A stretch of 64,000 nucleotides of DNA, taken from the NCBI GenBank assembly GCA_030603805.1, contig JAUVXD010000005.1, positions 60,425 through 124,424 of the forward strand, read 5' to 3'. Shown here one piece after another: positions 54,198 through 63,964 of the stretch. The position numbers were made by a program, and so were the translations under genes. Position 1 is the stretch's first letter, and each line of letters starts with the position of its first letter. The notes under the pieces are model-generated. The model was given only the letters and a program-made list of their open reading frames with translations. It was not told where the DNA came from and did not search any database. Source of the stretch: Acholeplasmataceae bacterium (GTDB lineage Bacteria; Bacillota_I; Bacilli_A; Acholeplasmatales; Acholeplasmataceae).

Positions 54198-54312
54198 TTG
54201 ATATCACTCCTTTTTTCTACCATTCTATCACTAAAGCACATTACATTAGCAAATTTAATACATCAAATATTGAAAAATAGTTGGTAATTATTAACTCTAT
54301 TTTTCAAAAATC

Positions 54313-56472
54313 TTATAAAACACTTATGTCTGCAACCAATTGTGATAGTTCATAGACACTCATTGAAAGATATGGCGGTACCATTCTAATAGTGCTATGT
54401 GAATAATCATTAATCAGGTTTTTGTATTTCAAGTAAAGAACGTTAAATTTTTCATACTTACCAGGACTTAGTGCTAATGCATAATTTATTTTGTTACCTA
54501 GCATACATGTGTTTATCACACCTTTAATAGATGTTCTCGTTTCACCATTTAACTTCATTTCATCAATAAGTTTTTTTTCAATATTGTATTTTGATTCAGT
54601 AACAGATAATATCTTGAATAAAATAGTTTTTAACAGTGGATTGTTGGCGTTAATTCTTCGATAACCCACTTTATTTAATAAGTCAGTTCTTAAGGAATTG
54701 ATTTGTAATGTCGGGTCAAAATATTCGTTATAAAAATACCCAGTTAATGAGATATTGTCGTACCAATCTTTATAAAGCTGCTCTATGTCTGCTGTCGTTA
54801 ATGGAACCTTTTCATTATAGTGTAGATAACTTGCTTCAAATTTTCTTGTCTTTGATTTTACTAATGTATATGATGTAGATTTTTTAAAGTGATTGTTGAT
54901 GCTCAAAATAATCGAACGATAAGTTCCAAGGAAACTTAACATCATAAAATCTTTTTGTAAATATAGTTGATCTGTTGAATCTACTTCCATTGACTTTCTT
55001 AACAATTCAATCTCATTGTCTCTTAATGTTTTAAATGCATCTGTTGATAATGAAAAATAAATGATAGGTGGGATACGGTCACGTGTCGGATTATAAATAA
55101 AGTCTGGGTCTCTCAAAAAAACATCAACAGTATCGGTCTTGACACTTTCTAAAATATAATATAAAGAATCATAAAAATGTGAGAATATTGTCCATTGAAT
55201 ATTTTTGTTTTCAGATAGAAAAGTTCCTATGTACTCTGAAGCTTTTACAATGTTATGATCATCATAGCTGTCAACAGGATCATCAAGAATTAAATAAACA
55301 ACATCGTTAAATTCAATACTTGCAAAAAGAACTGCTAAAGATAATCTCTTTAACTCACTATCAGACAAAACATCGTATGGTTTGTTTTTATTACCGTCAA
55401 TAGTAATCTCCAGTTCACTCTTTTTGTTAAACATAGGAACTATATTATTAGGTAGTGGGACTAGGTCTTGAAGCCTTTGGATGACATTATCTTGAAACTC
55501 CTTTTTGTTAAGAATTGCTTCTTTCTCTTCATCAATAACATTAGTGTTTTGTTTGTAAACAATATAATCCTCATCAATTGTTGGAAACATCATTATCAAA
55601 TTGTTAAGAAAACTTTTTACCACCATGTTGAACAATTCCACATAAGTCACTAGAATGGTGAATCTATCAGTGATTAATGTTGACTCAACATCTTTTAAAT
55701 GATTCCATAGAGGAGAGTCTTTACTATAGATCTTTTTAAACTCGATCCAAACCTCATTGACATGGTTGTTTAGATCATCCTTCTCAGCGGTTGTATATTG
55801 ATTAATGAAGTTATCTACTGTCTCTCGCAAGTCATCATAAGAATCGTAATCATGACCACATACAGGACAAATGTGCAACATATACAGATTGATATATTCT
55901 CCAATATTTTTAAGAGAATCCAAGATGGATGTAGGAACTACCGTTCTAATTATATCTTTTATTACTTTAGGTGGTTTTAATTTCTGGATACTTTTTACGA
56001 GATTAGGTTGAATTAACTTATCAATTTCCCAAAAGTTTTGAATTTCTTTATCATTGGAAGAATAGGATTTTATTCTAGAAAAAATATCCATTAATCTTCT
56101 GTAGTTTGTGAATTCAAAATATCCAAAAATAGCTGAATTATCCCTCAGTTTTGTTGCAGTTGTTGTACCATAATACTTATTTAGTAGGTCAGCAAAAACT
56201 TCTGGATTATCATATTTTGCAACTAAATTTGAGTTTTCCAACTGTTTACTTGATGATTTACCAATGTATATGTCTTTTGTACTCGTGTTAACTAAGTCAG
56301 CTATAGCCTTTGATGTAAAAACCTGAACATTTAAATGAGATAGTTTTTTCTTTAGTGCATTTGTAACTCTTGTTTTTCCAGTTGCATTCGGAGAAAAAAT
56401 TACCCTATTCGACCAATCTTCAAAGTCGTCTACCGATATGTATTTCTTGATTTTTGCATTGAGTTTTTCCAA
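54313..56472 (-). CDS. RloC-like ABC-type ATPase (AAA_13)
   Basis: About 719 residues. Walker A FSPNATGKTRVTN (about residue 28), a CPVCGHDYDSYD motif (about 200, like a zinc hook), ABC signature region DVLSDSELKRLSLAVLFASIEF (about 375) and Walker B VYLILDDPVDSYDDHN. RloC/PrrC-type proteins couple such ATPases to a tRNA nuclease; the C-terminal part here (FNVLYLKYKNLINDYSHSTI) could be an effector but I cannot identify it. TTG start at 56472 has an AGGTGG-like site; GTG at 56484 is the alternative. Confidence 0.72.
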   Translation of the reverse strand: MEKLNAKIKKYISVDDFEDWSNRVIFSPNATGKTRVTNALKKKLSHLNVQVFTSKAIADLVNTSTKDIYIGKSSSKQLENSNLVAKYDNPEVFADLLNKYYGTTTATKLRDNSAIFGYFEFTNYRRLMDIFSRIKSYSSNDKEIQNFWEIDKLIQPNLVKSIQKLKPPKVIKDIIRTVVPTSILDSLKNIGEYINLYMLHICPVCGHDYDSYDDLRETVDNFINQYTTAEKDDLNNHVNEVWIEFKKIYSKDSPLWNHLKDVESTLITDRFTILVTYVELFNMVVKSFLNNLIMMFPTIDEDYIVYKQNTNVIDEEKEAILNKKEFQDNVIQRLQDLVPLPNNIVPMFNKKSELEITIDGNKNKPYDVLSDSELKRLSLAVLFASIEFNDVVYLILDDPVDSYDDHNIVKASEYIGTFLSENKNIQWTIFSHFYDSLYYILESVKTDTVDVFLRDPDFIYNPTRDRIPPIIYFSLSTDAFKTLRDNEIELLRKSMEVDSTDQLYLQKDFMMLSFLGTYRSIILSINNHFKKSTSYTLVKSKTRKFEASYLHYNEKVPLTTADIEQLYKDWYDNISLTGYFYNEYFDPTLQINSLRTDLLNKVGYRRINANNPLLKTILFKILSVTESKYNIEKKLIDEMKLNGETRTSIKGVINTCMLGNKINYALALSPGKYEKFNVLYLKYKNLINDYSHSTIRMVPPYLSMSVYELSQLVADISVL

Positions 56473-56627
56473 TTCTTTGCCCACCTTTTTGAAAATAGTT
56501 TTAATCGATTCAAATTATGATGTTCATTTTCCCAAATCTAGATTATGAATACTTATTGACTTGTAAAAAATCGTTCCATAACCACTTCTAATGTGTAGTA
56601 ATCGTCAATTGAATTTTTTTTACATCG

Positions 56628-58256
56628 CTATGAATTTTCTTTTTTTACCTCTTCAAGCATTTTTTGCATAGTAGGATTATTTTTAGTTAATTTTTTTATT
56701 GTTAAATCCTCAGCCTTATTATTTGCTAATCTCAGATTGTTCTCAGATGATAGTAGAGCTTCTTTAGTTTTGTTAAGTTGTTTTATAGTTTCATCTATTC
56801 TATTAATCGCTTCTAAAAATCTTTCGCTGGCAAGTCGATAATTATTAGCAAATTTGGTTTTAAAATCATTTAGATTATCTTCAAAGTTAGTAATATCAAG
56901 ATTTTGACTCTTTAACTCAACAAGTTGACGTTTTACTTGAGACGCATTTAAAGCAGCATCTCTAAGCAGAGTAATAATTGGAATGAAAAACTGTGGTCTA
57001 ATGACAAACATTTTAGGATATTTATGAGAAACATCAACAATTCCTTGACTGTAAAGATCACTTTCAATTTCGAGCAGAGAAACTAATATGGCATATTCAC
57101 ACCCTTTTTCTCTTCTATCCTTATCTAGTTCTTTCAAGAAATCTTCATTCTTTTTCTTAGTAGCGGTTGTATCCATTTCGTTTTTCATTTCAAACATTAT
57201 TGTTATAATCTCTGTCCCATCACTTTCATAATCTCTAAAAATGTAGTCTCCTTTGCTACCAGACTTCCCATCGTTATCTTTCTCAAAATAAGCATTCTTA
57301 AATGCTGTTGATCTTATCTTGTTGAACTCAATCTCACAGTGTTGTTCTAGTGTTTCGCCAAGCATTTTTGTTGATGCTTTAGCTTTAAAGTCTTTATAGA
57401 AATCAACTTGTTCCTGTTTTTGTTTCAATTGGCGTTCATAATCATTTTTTATTGATTGTTCACTAAGTTTCTTAATGTTTTCAGCTTGTTCAAGTTCTGC
57501 TTTAAGCTTGATGATACTTTGTTCTTTCTCGTTAATTTTGTCCTTTATTTCTGTTGTTGCTTGATTAATCGATAAAGCATTTCTAGATGATTCCCCATCT
57601 AATTTTGCTTTGAGTTGTTCATTTTCTTTTTCTAACTTAGAAATAGCTTCTGACAATTCGGTTGTTTTTTGTGCATCTAGTAATTCTAATGATTTTGCTG
57701 CTTGATCCTTTAAATTGGACAATTCATTTTGAAGGTTTTCTACTCGCTTTTCCTTTTCGAATTTTTCTGATTTTAATTCATCCATTTTTTTGTTAAATTC
57801 AGCTTCTTTGCTTCTCTCGGTTTCTAAAATAATTACTTGCTTCTGTTTATCAATGGATTGTTCTAGTTCTGTAAGTTTGTTTTCTATTTTGCTTTTTTCG
57901 ATTGAAAATTCTGCTGTCAATGTTGTTTTTAGAGAGTCCTTTTCTGATACCAAACGACTTTCGAATGATTCAACCATCATCGATAATTTTTCTTTCTCAG
58001 TTCTGAGGTTTTCATACTCAGCTTTTAGTTGTCTCTCCATTTCAAGCAATGCATTTTTCTTGTTAGTCTCTTGCTGCATAATCTCTTTTTCTAGTAGAAA
58101 TTTGTAAGTGTCGTCTTTTGCTTTCTGAATAGAATCAATAATCGGTGAGTTATCTACACTTTGAACATCTTGAAGATCGATGACATCTCCAATTTCACCT
58201 TTTTCCTCCAGTTTTAGCGTGGTAGAATTGACAATACTAACTTTGATTTTCGCCAT
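56628..58256 (-). CDS. DUF2130 coiled-coil nuclease-like protein
   Basis: About 542 residues. A long coiled coil (about residues 40-300) precedes the DUF2130 domain (about 305-440): LGETLEQHCEIEFNKIR, GSKGDYIFRDY then IITIMFEMKNEMD, the Asp...Glu-x-Lys pattern of a restriction-endonuclease fold, and QFFIPIITLLRDAA. A second coiled segment ends the protein. The ATG at 58256 has SD AAAGGGG. It is upstream of the ABC ATPase by about 155 bases on the same strand. Confidence 0.8.
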   Translation of the reverse strand: MAKIKVSIVNSTTLKLEEKGEIGDVIDLQDVQSVDNSPIIDSIQKAKDDTYKFLLEKEIMQQETNKKNALLEMERQLKAEYENLRTEKEKLSMMVESFESRLVSEKDSLKTTLTAEFSIEKSKIENKLTELEQSIDKQKQVIILETERSKEAEFNKKMDELKSEKFEKEKRVENLQNELSNLKDQAAKSLELLDAQKTTELSEAISKLEKENEQLKAKLDGESSRNALSINQATTEIKDKINEKEQSIIKLKAELEQAENIKKLSEQSIKNDYERQLKQKQEQVDFYKDFKAKASTKMLGETLEQHCEIEFNKIRSTAFKNAYFEKDNDGKSGSKGDYIFRDYESDGTEIITIMFEMKNEMDTTATKKKNEDFLKELDKDRREKGCEYAILVSLLEIESDLYSQGIVDVSHKYPKMFVIRPQFFIPIITLLRDAALNASQVKRQLVELKSQNLDITNFEDNLNDFKTKFANNYRLASERFLEAINRIDETIKQLNKTKEALLSSENNLRLANNKAEDLTIKKLTKNNPTMQKMLEEVKKENS

Positions 58257-58974
58257 TGTTATCCCCTTTCTAAGGATGAATTTTGTTTCTATCAATCTGT
58301 TCGCTTATATATTGTATGTTATAATTGTATTTTTCATAAATCATGAGAGACTGGTGAAACTAATTTATGAGTTGATTCTATATTTTTTTTCACATTAATA
58401 AAATGTAAAATCAATTGAAGTAATATGTTCAAACACAGTGTTCAAGAATAACCCAAATTGACCAATCAGAAAAATTAAGTTCAATATCCCAAACCTACCC
58501 TATTTGAAATAACTTGTCTTAAAGTTTAGTTCGTAATCACATCACCCCAAGTATTATTTCCAATACGTTTTATGATTATTCAACACTAGTAATCAATCTA
58601 TCACTTGTTATACTATAAAATACACTCATTTTATCTCTTAAATAGGCTCTTTTAAGTCATTTTCTGCACACAATCAAACATTACTTCGGTGCCTATCTTG
58701 TTACATGAACTAATCTATAAATTGATGTAAAATTGACAAATTAAAGATTAATTGCATCATCATTATTCTGTCAATTGAGTTATAGAGCAAAAACCTATTC
58801 TTACTGAGTTAAAATCGCAGAATGAACTAATCCCAGCATACATTTTTTACTGCTATAAATCTCAAATTGTTTCTACAAATTTTTAATTTAACTGAACTTG
58901 AATAACATCCATCAGTTAATTATTATCACAACCAAAAATTATTGGCAAAGCACTTGAAATTGAATATTAGTGGA
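58257..58974. other. Long gene-free, AT-rich stretch
   Basis: About 720 bases with no supported gene, RNA or clear promoter on either strand. It separates the DUF2130 group from the RelA/SpoT-domain gene. Confidence 0.5.
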
Positions 58975-59922
58975 TTACTTTTTGGAATTAAACGTTTTTA
59001 AAACTTTTGCCCAATCTACACTCGAGATACTTTTGACTTGTTCTGCCGTAATACCTTTATAACTATTCAGTATACCCGATAGATTAGAAGAGCTCATACC
59101 ATCAACAACACTATAAATATTTGATTTTTCAGCAACTGGTATATTTGATTTAGCGACTTGTTGCTTAAGTCTAGATATTTCTACAATATGCTTATGTATT
59201 TCCTCATCTTTATCTTTTAGGCTCTCATTTAACTCAGATAAAAAAGTAGCCATAGAATCTGTAATGCCTGTTGTCACATTGAAAATATTCAAGAATGAGT
59301 TAATAATCGGGTTATCGAGATTATAAGGGTAGCGAAACATGTGATCTATCTCAGCCCATCCTTCTTCAAATATCGTTCTCACTTGAGTTTCAATCACGAT
59401 ATTTTCTTTACCTGGTCTAGTGATTAACAAGTAGTGAATTGAACGATAGCCAAAATCATGAGTTTTATATGCTATTTTATTCTCTTGGTATTCCTTAACC
59501 GAATCTCCGTCCCTAACATATGCAAAAGGTTCTTCTTTTAACTCATATTCTTTAATGATGTACTCATGAATTCCTAGCCAATCTTTTTTATACATGTGCA
59601 AAATCCGAATACCCGCAATATCAGTTATTATTTCTCGATAGTTTTCTTTATTGATAACAATATCGGGATTTTTTATCATTTTCCTAACAATTTTTGCCAT
59701 TAGATGTTCTGGGTCTTTTACTCTTGTTTTGATTGAATGTACATTTGAAATTTTTTCTTGTGCTAATTGAGATATGTGTTGAGCAGCTGTTCTATAATCA
59801 GATATAATCTTATTATAGTCTTCCCTTATTTCACATAAATTTCCCCATTTAATTATCGGTTCATCTACTTCATCAATGTTAATATTAAACTTCTTTAGAA
59901 ACTTTTCAAAATCACTATTCAT
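58975..59922 (-). CDS. RelA/SpoT-domain protein (small alarmone synthetase-like)
   Basis: 315 residues. The synthetase fold is shown by TRVKDPEHLMAKI (ATP site), ITDIAGIRILHMYK, KTHDFGYRSIHYLL (G-loop Tyr) and IETQVRTIFEEGWAEIDHMF. No hydrolase domain. A C-terminal coiled part and a helix-hairpin-like tail (LSGILNSYKGITAEQVKSIS) are unusual. It may make (p)ppGpp or, as in toxSAS/CapRel-type toxins, pyrophosphorylate another target; its place in the island favours the second, as inference. SD AAAGGA upstream. Confidence 0.8.
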   Translation of the reverse strand: MNSDFEKFLKKFNINIDEVDEPIIKWGNLCEIREDYNKIISDYRTAAQHISQLAQEKISNVHSIKTRVKDPEHLMAKIVRKMIKNPDIVINKENYREIITDIAGIRILHMYKKDWLGIHEYIIKEYELKEEPFAYVRDGDSVKEYQENKIAYKTHDFGYRSIHYLLITRPGKENIVIETQVRTIFEEGWAEIDHMFRYPYNLDNPIINSFLNIFNVTTGITDSMATFLSELNESLKDKDEEIHKHIVEISRLKQQVAKSNIPVAEKSNIYSVVDGMSSSNLSGILNSYKGITAEQVKSISSVDWAKVLKTFNSKK

Positions 59923-60059
59923 TATATTTTATCCTTTCAAATAAGTAATCAAACGATTATTAACAAACTTGAATTCACAATAAATTTAGCTTTCTGGTTC
60001 ACATAGAATCATATCGAATAGTATAGTAAATTAGCTATCCTAAAAGAAAACTTGTTGCA

Positions 60060-62090
60060 CTAAACAGGTTTTAAATCCCGATCAATAATTCCTAATTCTA
60101 TAAAAATCTTATTCAGTGCTTCCAATGTGGTATCTGTGAAATCAGTCAGTTTAGTTGCCTTACACACTAGATTCTCATTGACTTTCTTTTTTCTCATGTA
60201 CTTAGTTCTATCCTCACCATATAATAGACCTTCTAGTGATTTTTCCTCAGAATCAATTCCCACCAAAATTTTATGATTGGAATCAATTTCATCTAGACTG
60301 ATAAATTTTGATTTTGTGTCAGCGTCCAAAATAACTTTAAATGTGGTTCTTGATTGCTTAAGAAAGTTGTATATAATTTTTGCATTTCCAGCTCCACCTA
60401 AACTATATACATGATATTTAGACATATCAACTTTCAATATCTTCATATAAGTTTCAAATAATGCTTTGTCACTTTTGCCTTCTACGAGTAGGAAAACAAC
60501 ACTCTTATTAATTATTAGTTCTTTGTATGTGTTTGTCCCAATATCATTGATAATGGATGTTGGATTACTTATTGTTATGTGCTTCACAATTGAACCTGTA
60601 TCATCGACATCTACAAAATAGTAGGATTCTAGATTACTAGGGATCATATCGATGCTATTAGTACAATATATAACTTTATTAGTTTTTGATAGTTCAATCA
60701 AATCAAGTAATATTTGCTTTTGAGCATCTGGGTGTAAAAACGATGCAGGTTCGTCAATTATAATAATGTCATCAACTTCCATTGAATTTTTAAGAAATAT
60801 ATATGAGAGATACCACCTTCGACCTAGACTCGTTGATTCTAAAGGGATATCTACTCCATTTTTTTCCTTAATCCTATATAAGAAAGTCTTGCCGTCTTCT
60901 GACAAAATCGCTGTTAATGATATTATTCGGTCCTTATCAAAAAGTGGAACAATAGATGCTAAATACTTATTAATTTGCGTTTTTATCTGATTCTTTCTCT
61001 TATCTGAAATATTATTTAGATCTTTTATGTCTTCACCTTGTTGTAAAATGCCATTCGTCTTAAGATATTTCGTTGCGCATCTATAGATTATATTATTGCC
61101 ATCAGTTTTTCTGTTATAATAATCATTAGTGGACTGAAACAACAATGTGCTTTCATTATCTAAATAAAGTGCATCATAATTAATAGTCGATTTTATCAGT
61201 TCTAAGAAACTGTTATATTTCTTATTCTTTTTATCATGTTCATCGTAAAAGTCGTTAAGTCGATTGCTAAATATACGATGGATTTTTTGAACAATCTGTT
61301 TAAACTCGTCTAGTGCTTTCTTAGCGTTGTTATAATAAACTTCTAACTTACGATTTATTCCATCAATAGTTTTATCATACTCATCATAATTGATGTTTGA
61401 AAAGGATGCTAATAAAGGATCCATATAAACACTCTCTTTGCTTAAAACCTTTAAGTTGGGTATATATAAGTATGGCATGGATTGTATTTCATCATAATTA
61501 ATATTAATTGTGCCCTTTTTAAAATTTTCAGCCATAAACTTCTCAAGAGTATGTGTAATCTCTGCTAGTTTTATCTTCGAGTTATTACTGTTTAGCTCAT
61601 AGTCATAGAAACTAGAAGCTGCTATAATGTCAAAACGGCTATTAAATTGATTCTTTTTTCTTATTTCTTCAATTGTAATTTCGTTTAATTCCCTATAATA
61701 CTTATCAAAATTATCTATTACTTTATTTTTTAGACTGTTTAACTGATTTTCCCATTTAGATATCGAAAGTTCATGTATTTTAGCTTTTACTCTAGTTGCT
61801 CTAAAATCACTATAACTTGTTTCCACTTCAACAATCCTCATCTCTTTATCAAACTCGACTTCATCTGAGAAATTTTTAATCTCGTCATCATTCAGTTCAT
61901 AAATCAACTTGTAACTAGCAAAATCGTTATTGTAATGATCTTTTGAGAAAAACTGTTTTATGGATCGAAGGATATTAGTTTTTCCACTTCCGTTTTTTCC
62001 CACAAAACAAATAAGGTTTTGTGAAAAATCTATTTCAATAGGTTTTCTAATAGATTTGAATTGACTAATAATCATTTTTTTTAATATCAT
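60060..62090 (-). CDS. OLD-family ATPase with TOPRIM nuclease domain
   Basis: About 676 residues. ABC-type ATPase with Walker A FVGKNGSGKTNILR (about residue 32) and Walker B IIIIDEPASFLHPDAQ, interrupted by a long coiled/helical insert (about 100-350). The C-terminal TOPRIM domain has VFLLVEGKSDKALFE and VILDADTKSKF. OLD proteins are anti-phage nucleases, alone or with a UvrD-like partner (Gabija); no such partner is seen next to it. The ATG at 62090 has SD AGAGG. Confidence 0.85.
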   Translation of the reverse strand: MILKKMIISQFKSIRKPIEIDFSQNLICFVGKNGSGKTNILRSIKQFFSKDHYNNDFASYKLIYELNDDEIKNFSDEVEFDKEMRIVEVETSYSDFRATRVKAKIHELSISKWENQLNSLKNKVIDNFDKYYRELNEITIEEIRKKNQFNSRFDIIAASSFYDYELNSNNSKIKLAEITHTLEKFMAENFKKGTININYDEIQSMPYLYIPNLKVLSKESVYMDPLLASFSNINYDEYDKTIDGINRKLEVYYNNAKKALDEFKQIVQKIHRIFSNRLNDFYDEHDKKNKKYNSFLELIKSTINYDALYLDNESTLLFQSTNDYYNRKTDGNNIIYRCATKYLKTNGILQQGEDIKDLNNISDKRKNQIKTQINKYLASIVPLFDKDRIISLTAILSEDGKTFLYRIKEKNGVDIPLESTSLGRRWYLSYIFLKNSMEVDDIIIIDEPASFLHPDAQKQILLDLIELSKTNKVIYCTNSIDMIPSNLESYYFVDVDDTGSIVKHITISNPTSIINDIGTNTYKELIINKSVVFLLVEGKSDKALFETYMKILKVDMSKYHVYSLGGAGNAKIIYNFLKQSRTTFKVILDADTKSKFISLDEIDSNHKILVGIDSEEKSLEGLLYGEDRTKYMRKKKVNENLVCKATKLTDFTDTTLEALNKIFIELGIIDRDLKPV

Positions 62091-62363
62091 GCTATACCTC
62101 TGCACCTTCATCCATTAAATGAGTACTTGTTTATTCCTATATATATCTAATTCTAATCAACATATTGAAATATTAGTAATCATTCGATTGATTATATTTT
62201 TTTCTTTTATAATGCTATTCAAAATGCATAATCATTATATCCAATCGTGTAACTCGTAATTTGTATATTTTAGAGTATGATGTAAAACAACAAAAACATT
62301 GATTTATCCGTTGTAATTTAATCTGTTAGATTCACATAAATAAAATGATCAAAACCAGTGCTG

Positions 62364-62603
62364 CTATCTTTGCTTTTTTGTATAAACAAGTTTCGTCAAA
62401 TGTGAAGACGCCAAAACTAATCCAGTTAAAATCACTCCCAACAATACACTCAAAATAACAAGTGTAATCACTGCATCACTCACTGTCATAAAAGAGAACC
62501 ATTCTTCGTAACTTATGATATAGTTTGCCATTGAAATGATTAAAGAAATAGAAACTGTAGTTAAAATAATCAGTGTAATGATTGCAAATATTGTTAGTTT
62601 CAT
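62364..62603 (-). CDS. Small two-helix membrane protein
   Basis: 79 residues with hydrophobic segments at about 3-30 and 43-70 and a basic end (LVYTKKQR). SD is weak (A-rich with GAAAAG). No family recognised. Confidence 0.45.
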   Translation of the reverse strand: MKLTIFAIITLIILTTVSISLIISMANYIISYEEWFSFMTVSDAVITLVILSVLLGVILTGLVLASSHLTKLVYTKKQR

Positions 62604-62991
62604 GTGTATGCTTTTCTTTTTTCTTGTTGTTTACATACCTCTATAGAAATAAGTTTTCAAAACTGAAAAAAAACTCATGACTAATAGAGCATCATTACAA
62701 GCTGAATTGATAATCTAAAGTTATTTTTGCACTATCTCATCTTATATTATAAATGAATATATTACTCAATAACAGGGCGCATATGTCCTATAATCTCTGG
62801 TTTTATAATGAAAATTTGTATATAAAAAGCTTGAGTGAGTTATGAAATCAAACTAATGATTTACTAAATTAATAAGATGAAACAACAAGTCATAAAAAAA
62901 TAGGACACAAACGCACTGTTCATTTTGTTTCAATCTTTGTAAAATAGTTTTGTAGGTTCTTGTACACAAAACTAATTATTGGGGGATAATT
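62604..62991. other. Gene-free stretch
   Basis: About 390 bases between divergent genes with no supported gene. It must hold the promoter of the plus-strand pair that follows, but I see no clear hexamer pair. Confidence 0.4.
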
Positions 62992-63417
62992 ATGATTCAG
63001 AAATTCTTAATTGCAATAATAATCTTATTATCTTCTACCTTAGACATAAGTAATGAAGTCATTGAAGACATGAGGGTATCTGATACTGCTACTTATGTTA
63101 TTGAGAACCTAGAAACTTTAAATCAAAATCAAGATGAACAAGGATTTGATATCAGCCTATCCTTTGCGACTTCATTTCATCATGAAATTGATAATAATCG
63201 ACCTTTGTTGTGGTGTACATCAACAAATACTTACGGTTCACATACAATGGCCGTTGCTGGTTATGAAAAATGGTCTAAAACAACAGGATGGTGGATATTC
63301 ACATCAACTGAGTATCTCACTTTTGCTGAACTAAGAGATGGACATTCAACAAGTCCAAGATATTTTGATTTCAACGCCTATATAGGTCTTGCTGCATTTG
63401 TGAGGTTCGATTTATGA
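62992..63417 (+). CDS. Secreted protein with C39-like peptidase C-terminal half
   Basis: 141 residues. N-terminal hydrophobic signal (about 1-17), then a region with RPLLWCTSTNTYGSHTMAVAGYEKW, where HTMAVAGY resembles the His block of C39-like papain-fold peptidases. The N-terminal half with the catalytic Cys is missing, so the protein is probably inactive, truncated, or regulatory. SD GGGGGA precedes the ATG. Overlaps the next gene by 4 bases. Confidence 0.6.
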   Translation: MIQKFLIAIIILLSSTLDISNEVIEDMRVSDTATYVIENLETLNQNQDEQGFDISLSFATSFHHEIDNNRPLLWCTSTNTYGSHTMAVAGYEKWSKTTGWWIFTSTEYLTFAELRDGHSTSPRYFDFNAYIGLAAFVRFDL

Positions 63418-63854
63418 AAAAACTAATGATTGGTCTAATTCTATTTACATGTTTACTATCTTCTTGTCAAAAAGAAGAAAGACATAAAGTACTGCTTGTT
63501 GGCAGTCAAATCAATGATAACTTTTATGACTTAACCTATGAATCATGCACCATAGAAAATCATATCATTGAGCAAACATTTCAACTGAACCTCAAGTTCT
63601 CTGTCCCATTTGATAAATTTTATGGTGCATCCATAACTTTTGACCATGGAAGTCAAAGAACAAAGATCAATCCTACAGAAATTCTGATTAATGGGATTAA
63701 ATATACCGAATTATCCCATATAACATATGGTACTGATCAAATAACGCTGATCATTCGATATGATATATCAACTTATGATATTTCATTCGATCTCGTATCA
63801 GATGTTAGTATTGGCAATCAAATTACCATCTCAACTCATATTCCTATTGAATAA
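63414..63854 (+). CDS. Small lipoprotein, unknown
   Basis: 146 residues with a lipoprotein signal (lipobox LSSC, Cys about residue 18) and a beta-rich domain of about 120 residues. ATGA overlap with the gene before suggests coexpression at the cell surface. Confidence 0.65.
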   Translation: MKKLMIGLILFTCLLSSCQKEERHKVLLVGSQINDNFYDLTYESCTIENHIIEQTFQLNLKFSVPFDKFYGASITFDHGSQRTKINPTEILINGIKYTELSHITYGTDQITLIIRYDISTYDISFDLVSDVSIGNQITISTHIPIE

Positions 63855-63923
63855 TCCACTCTTGGTATATGAAAAAGGGGCTGTAACGAAATAAAAAGAT
63901 AAACAGCCTTAATAACAAAAAAG

Positions 63924-63950
63924 CCACTCTGGAAGCCAGGGTGGTTTTTT
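63924..63950 (+). terminator. Strong terminator at the IS end
   Basis: Stem CCACTCTGG / CCAGGGTGG (one G-T pair), loop AAG, then six T. Confidence 0.8.
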
Positions 63951-63964
63951 GGTATAATTGAAGT

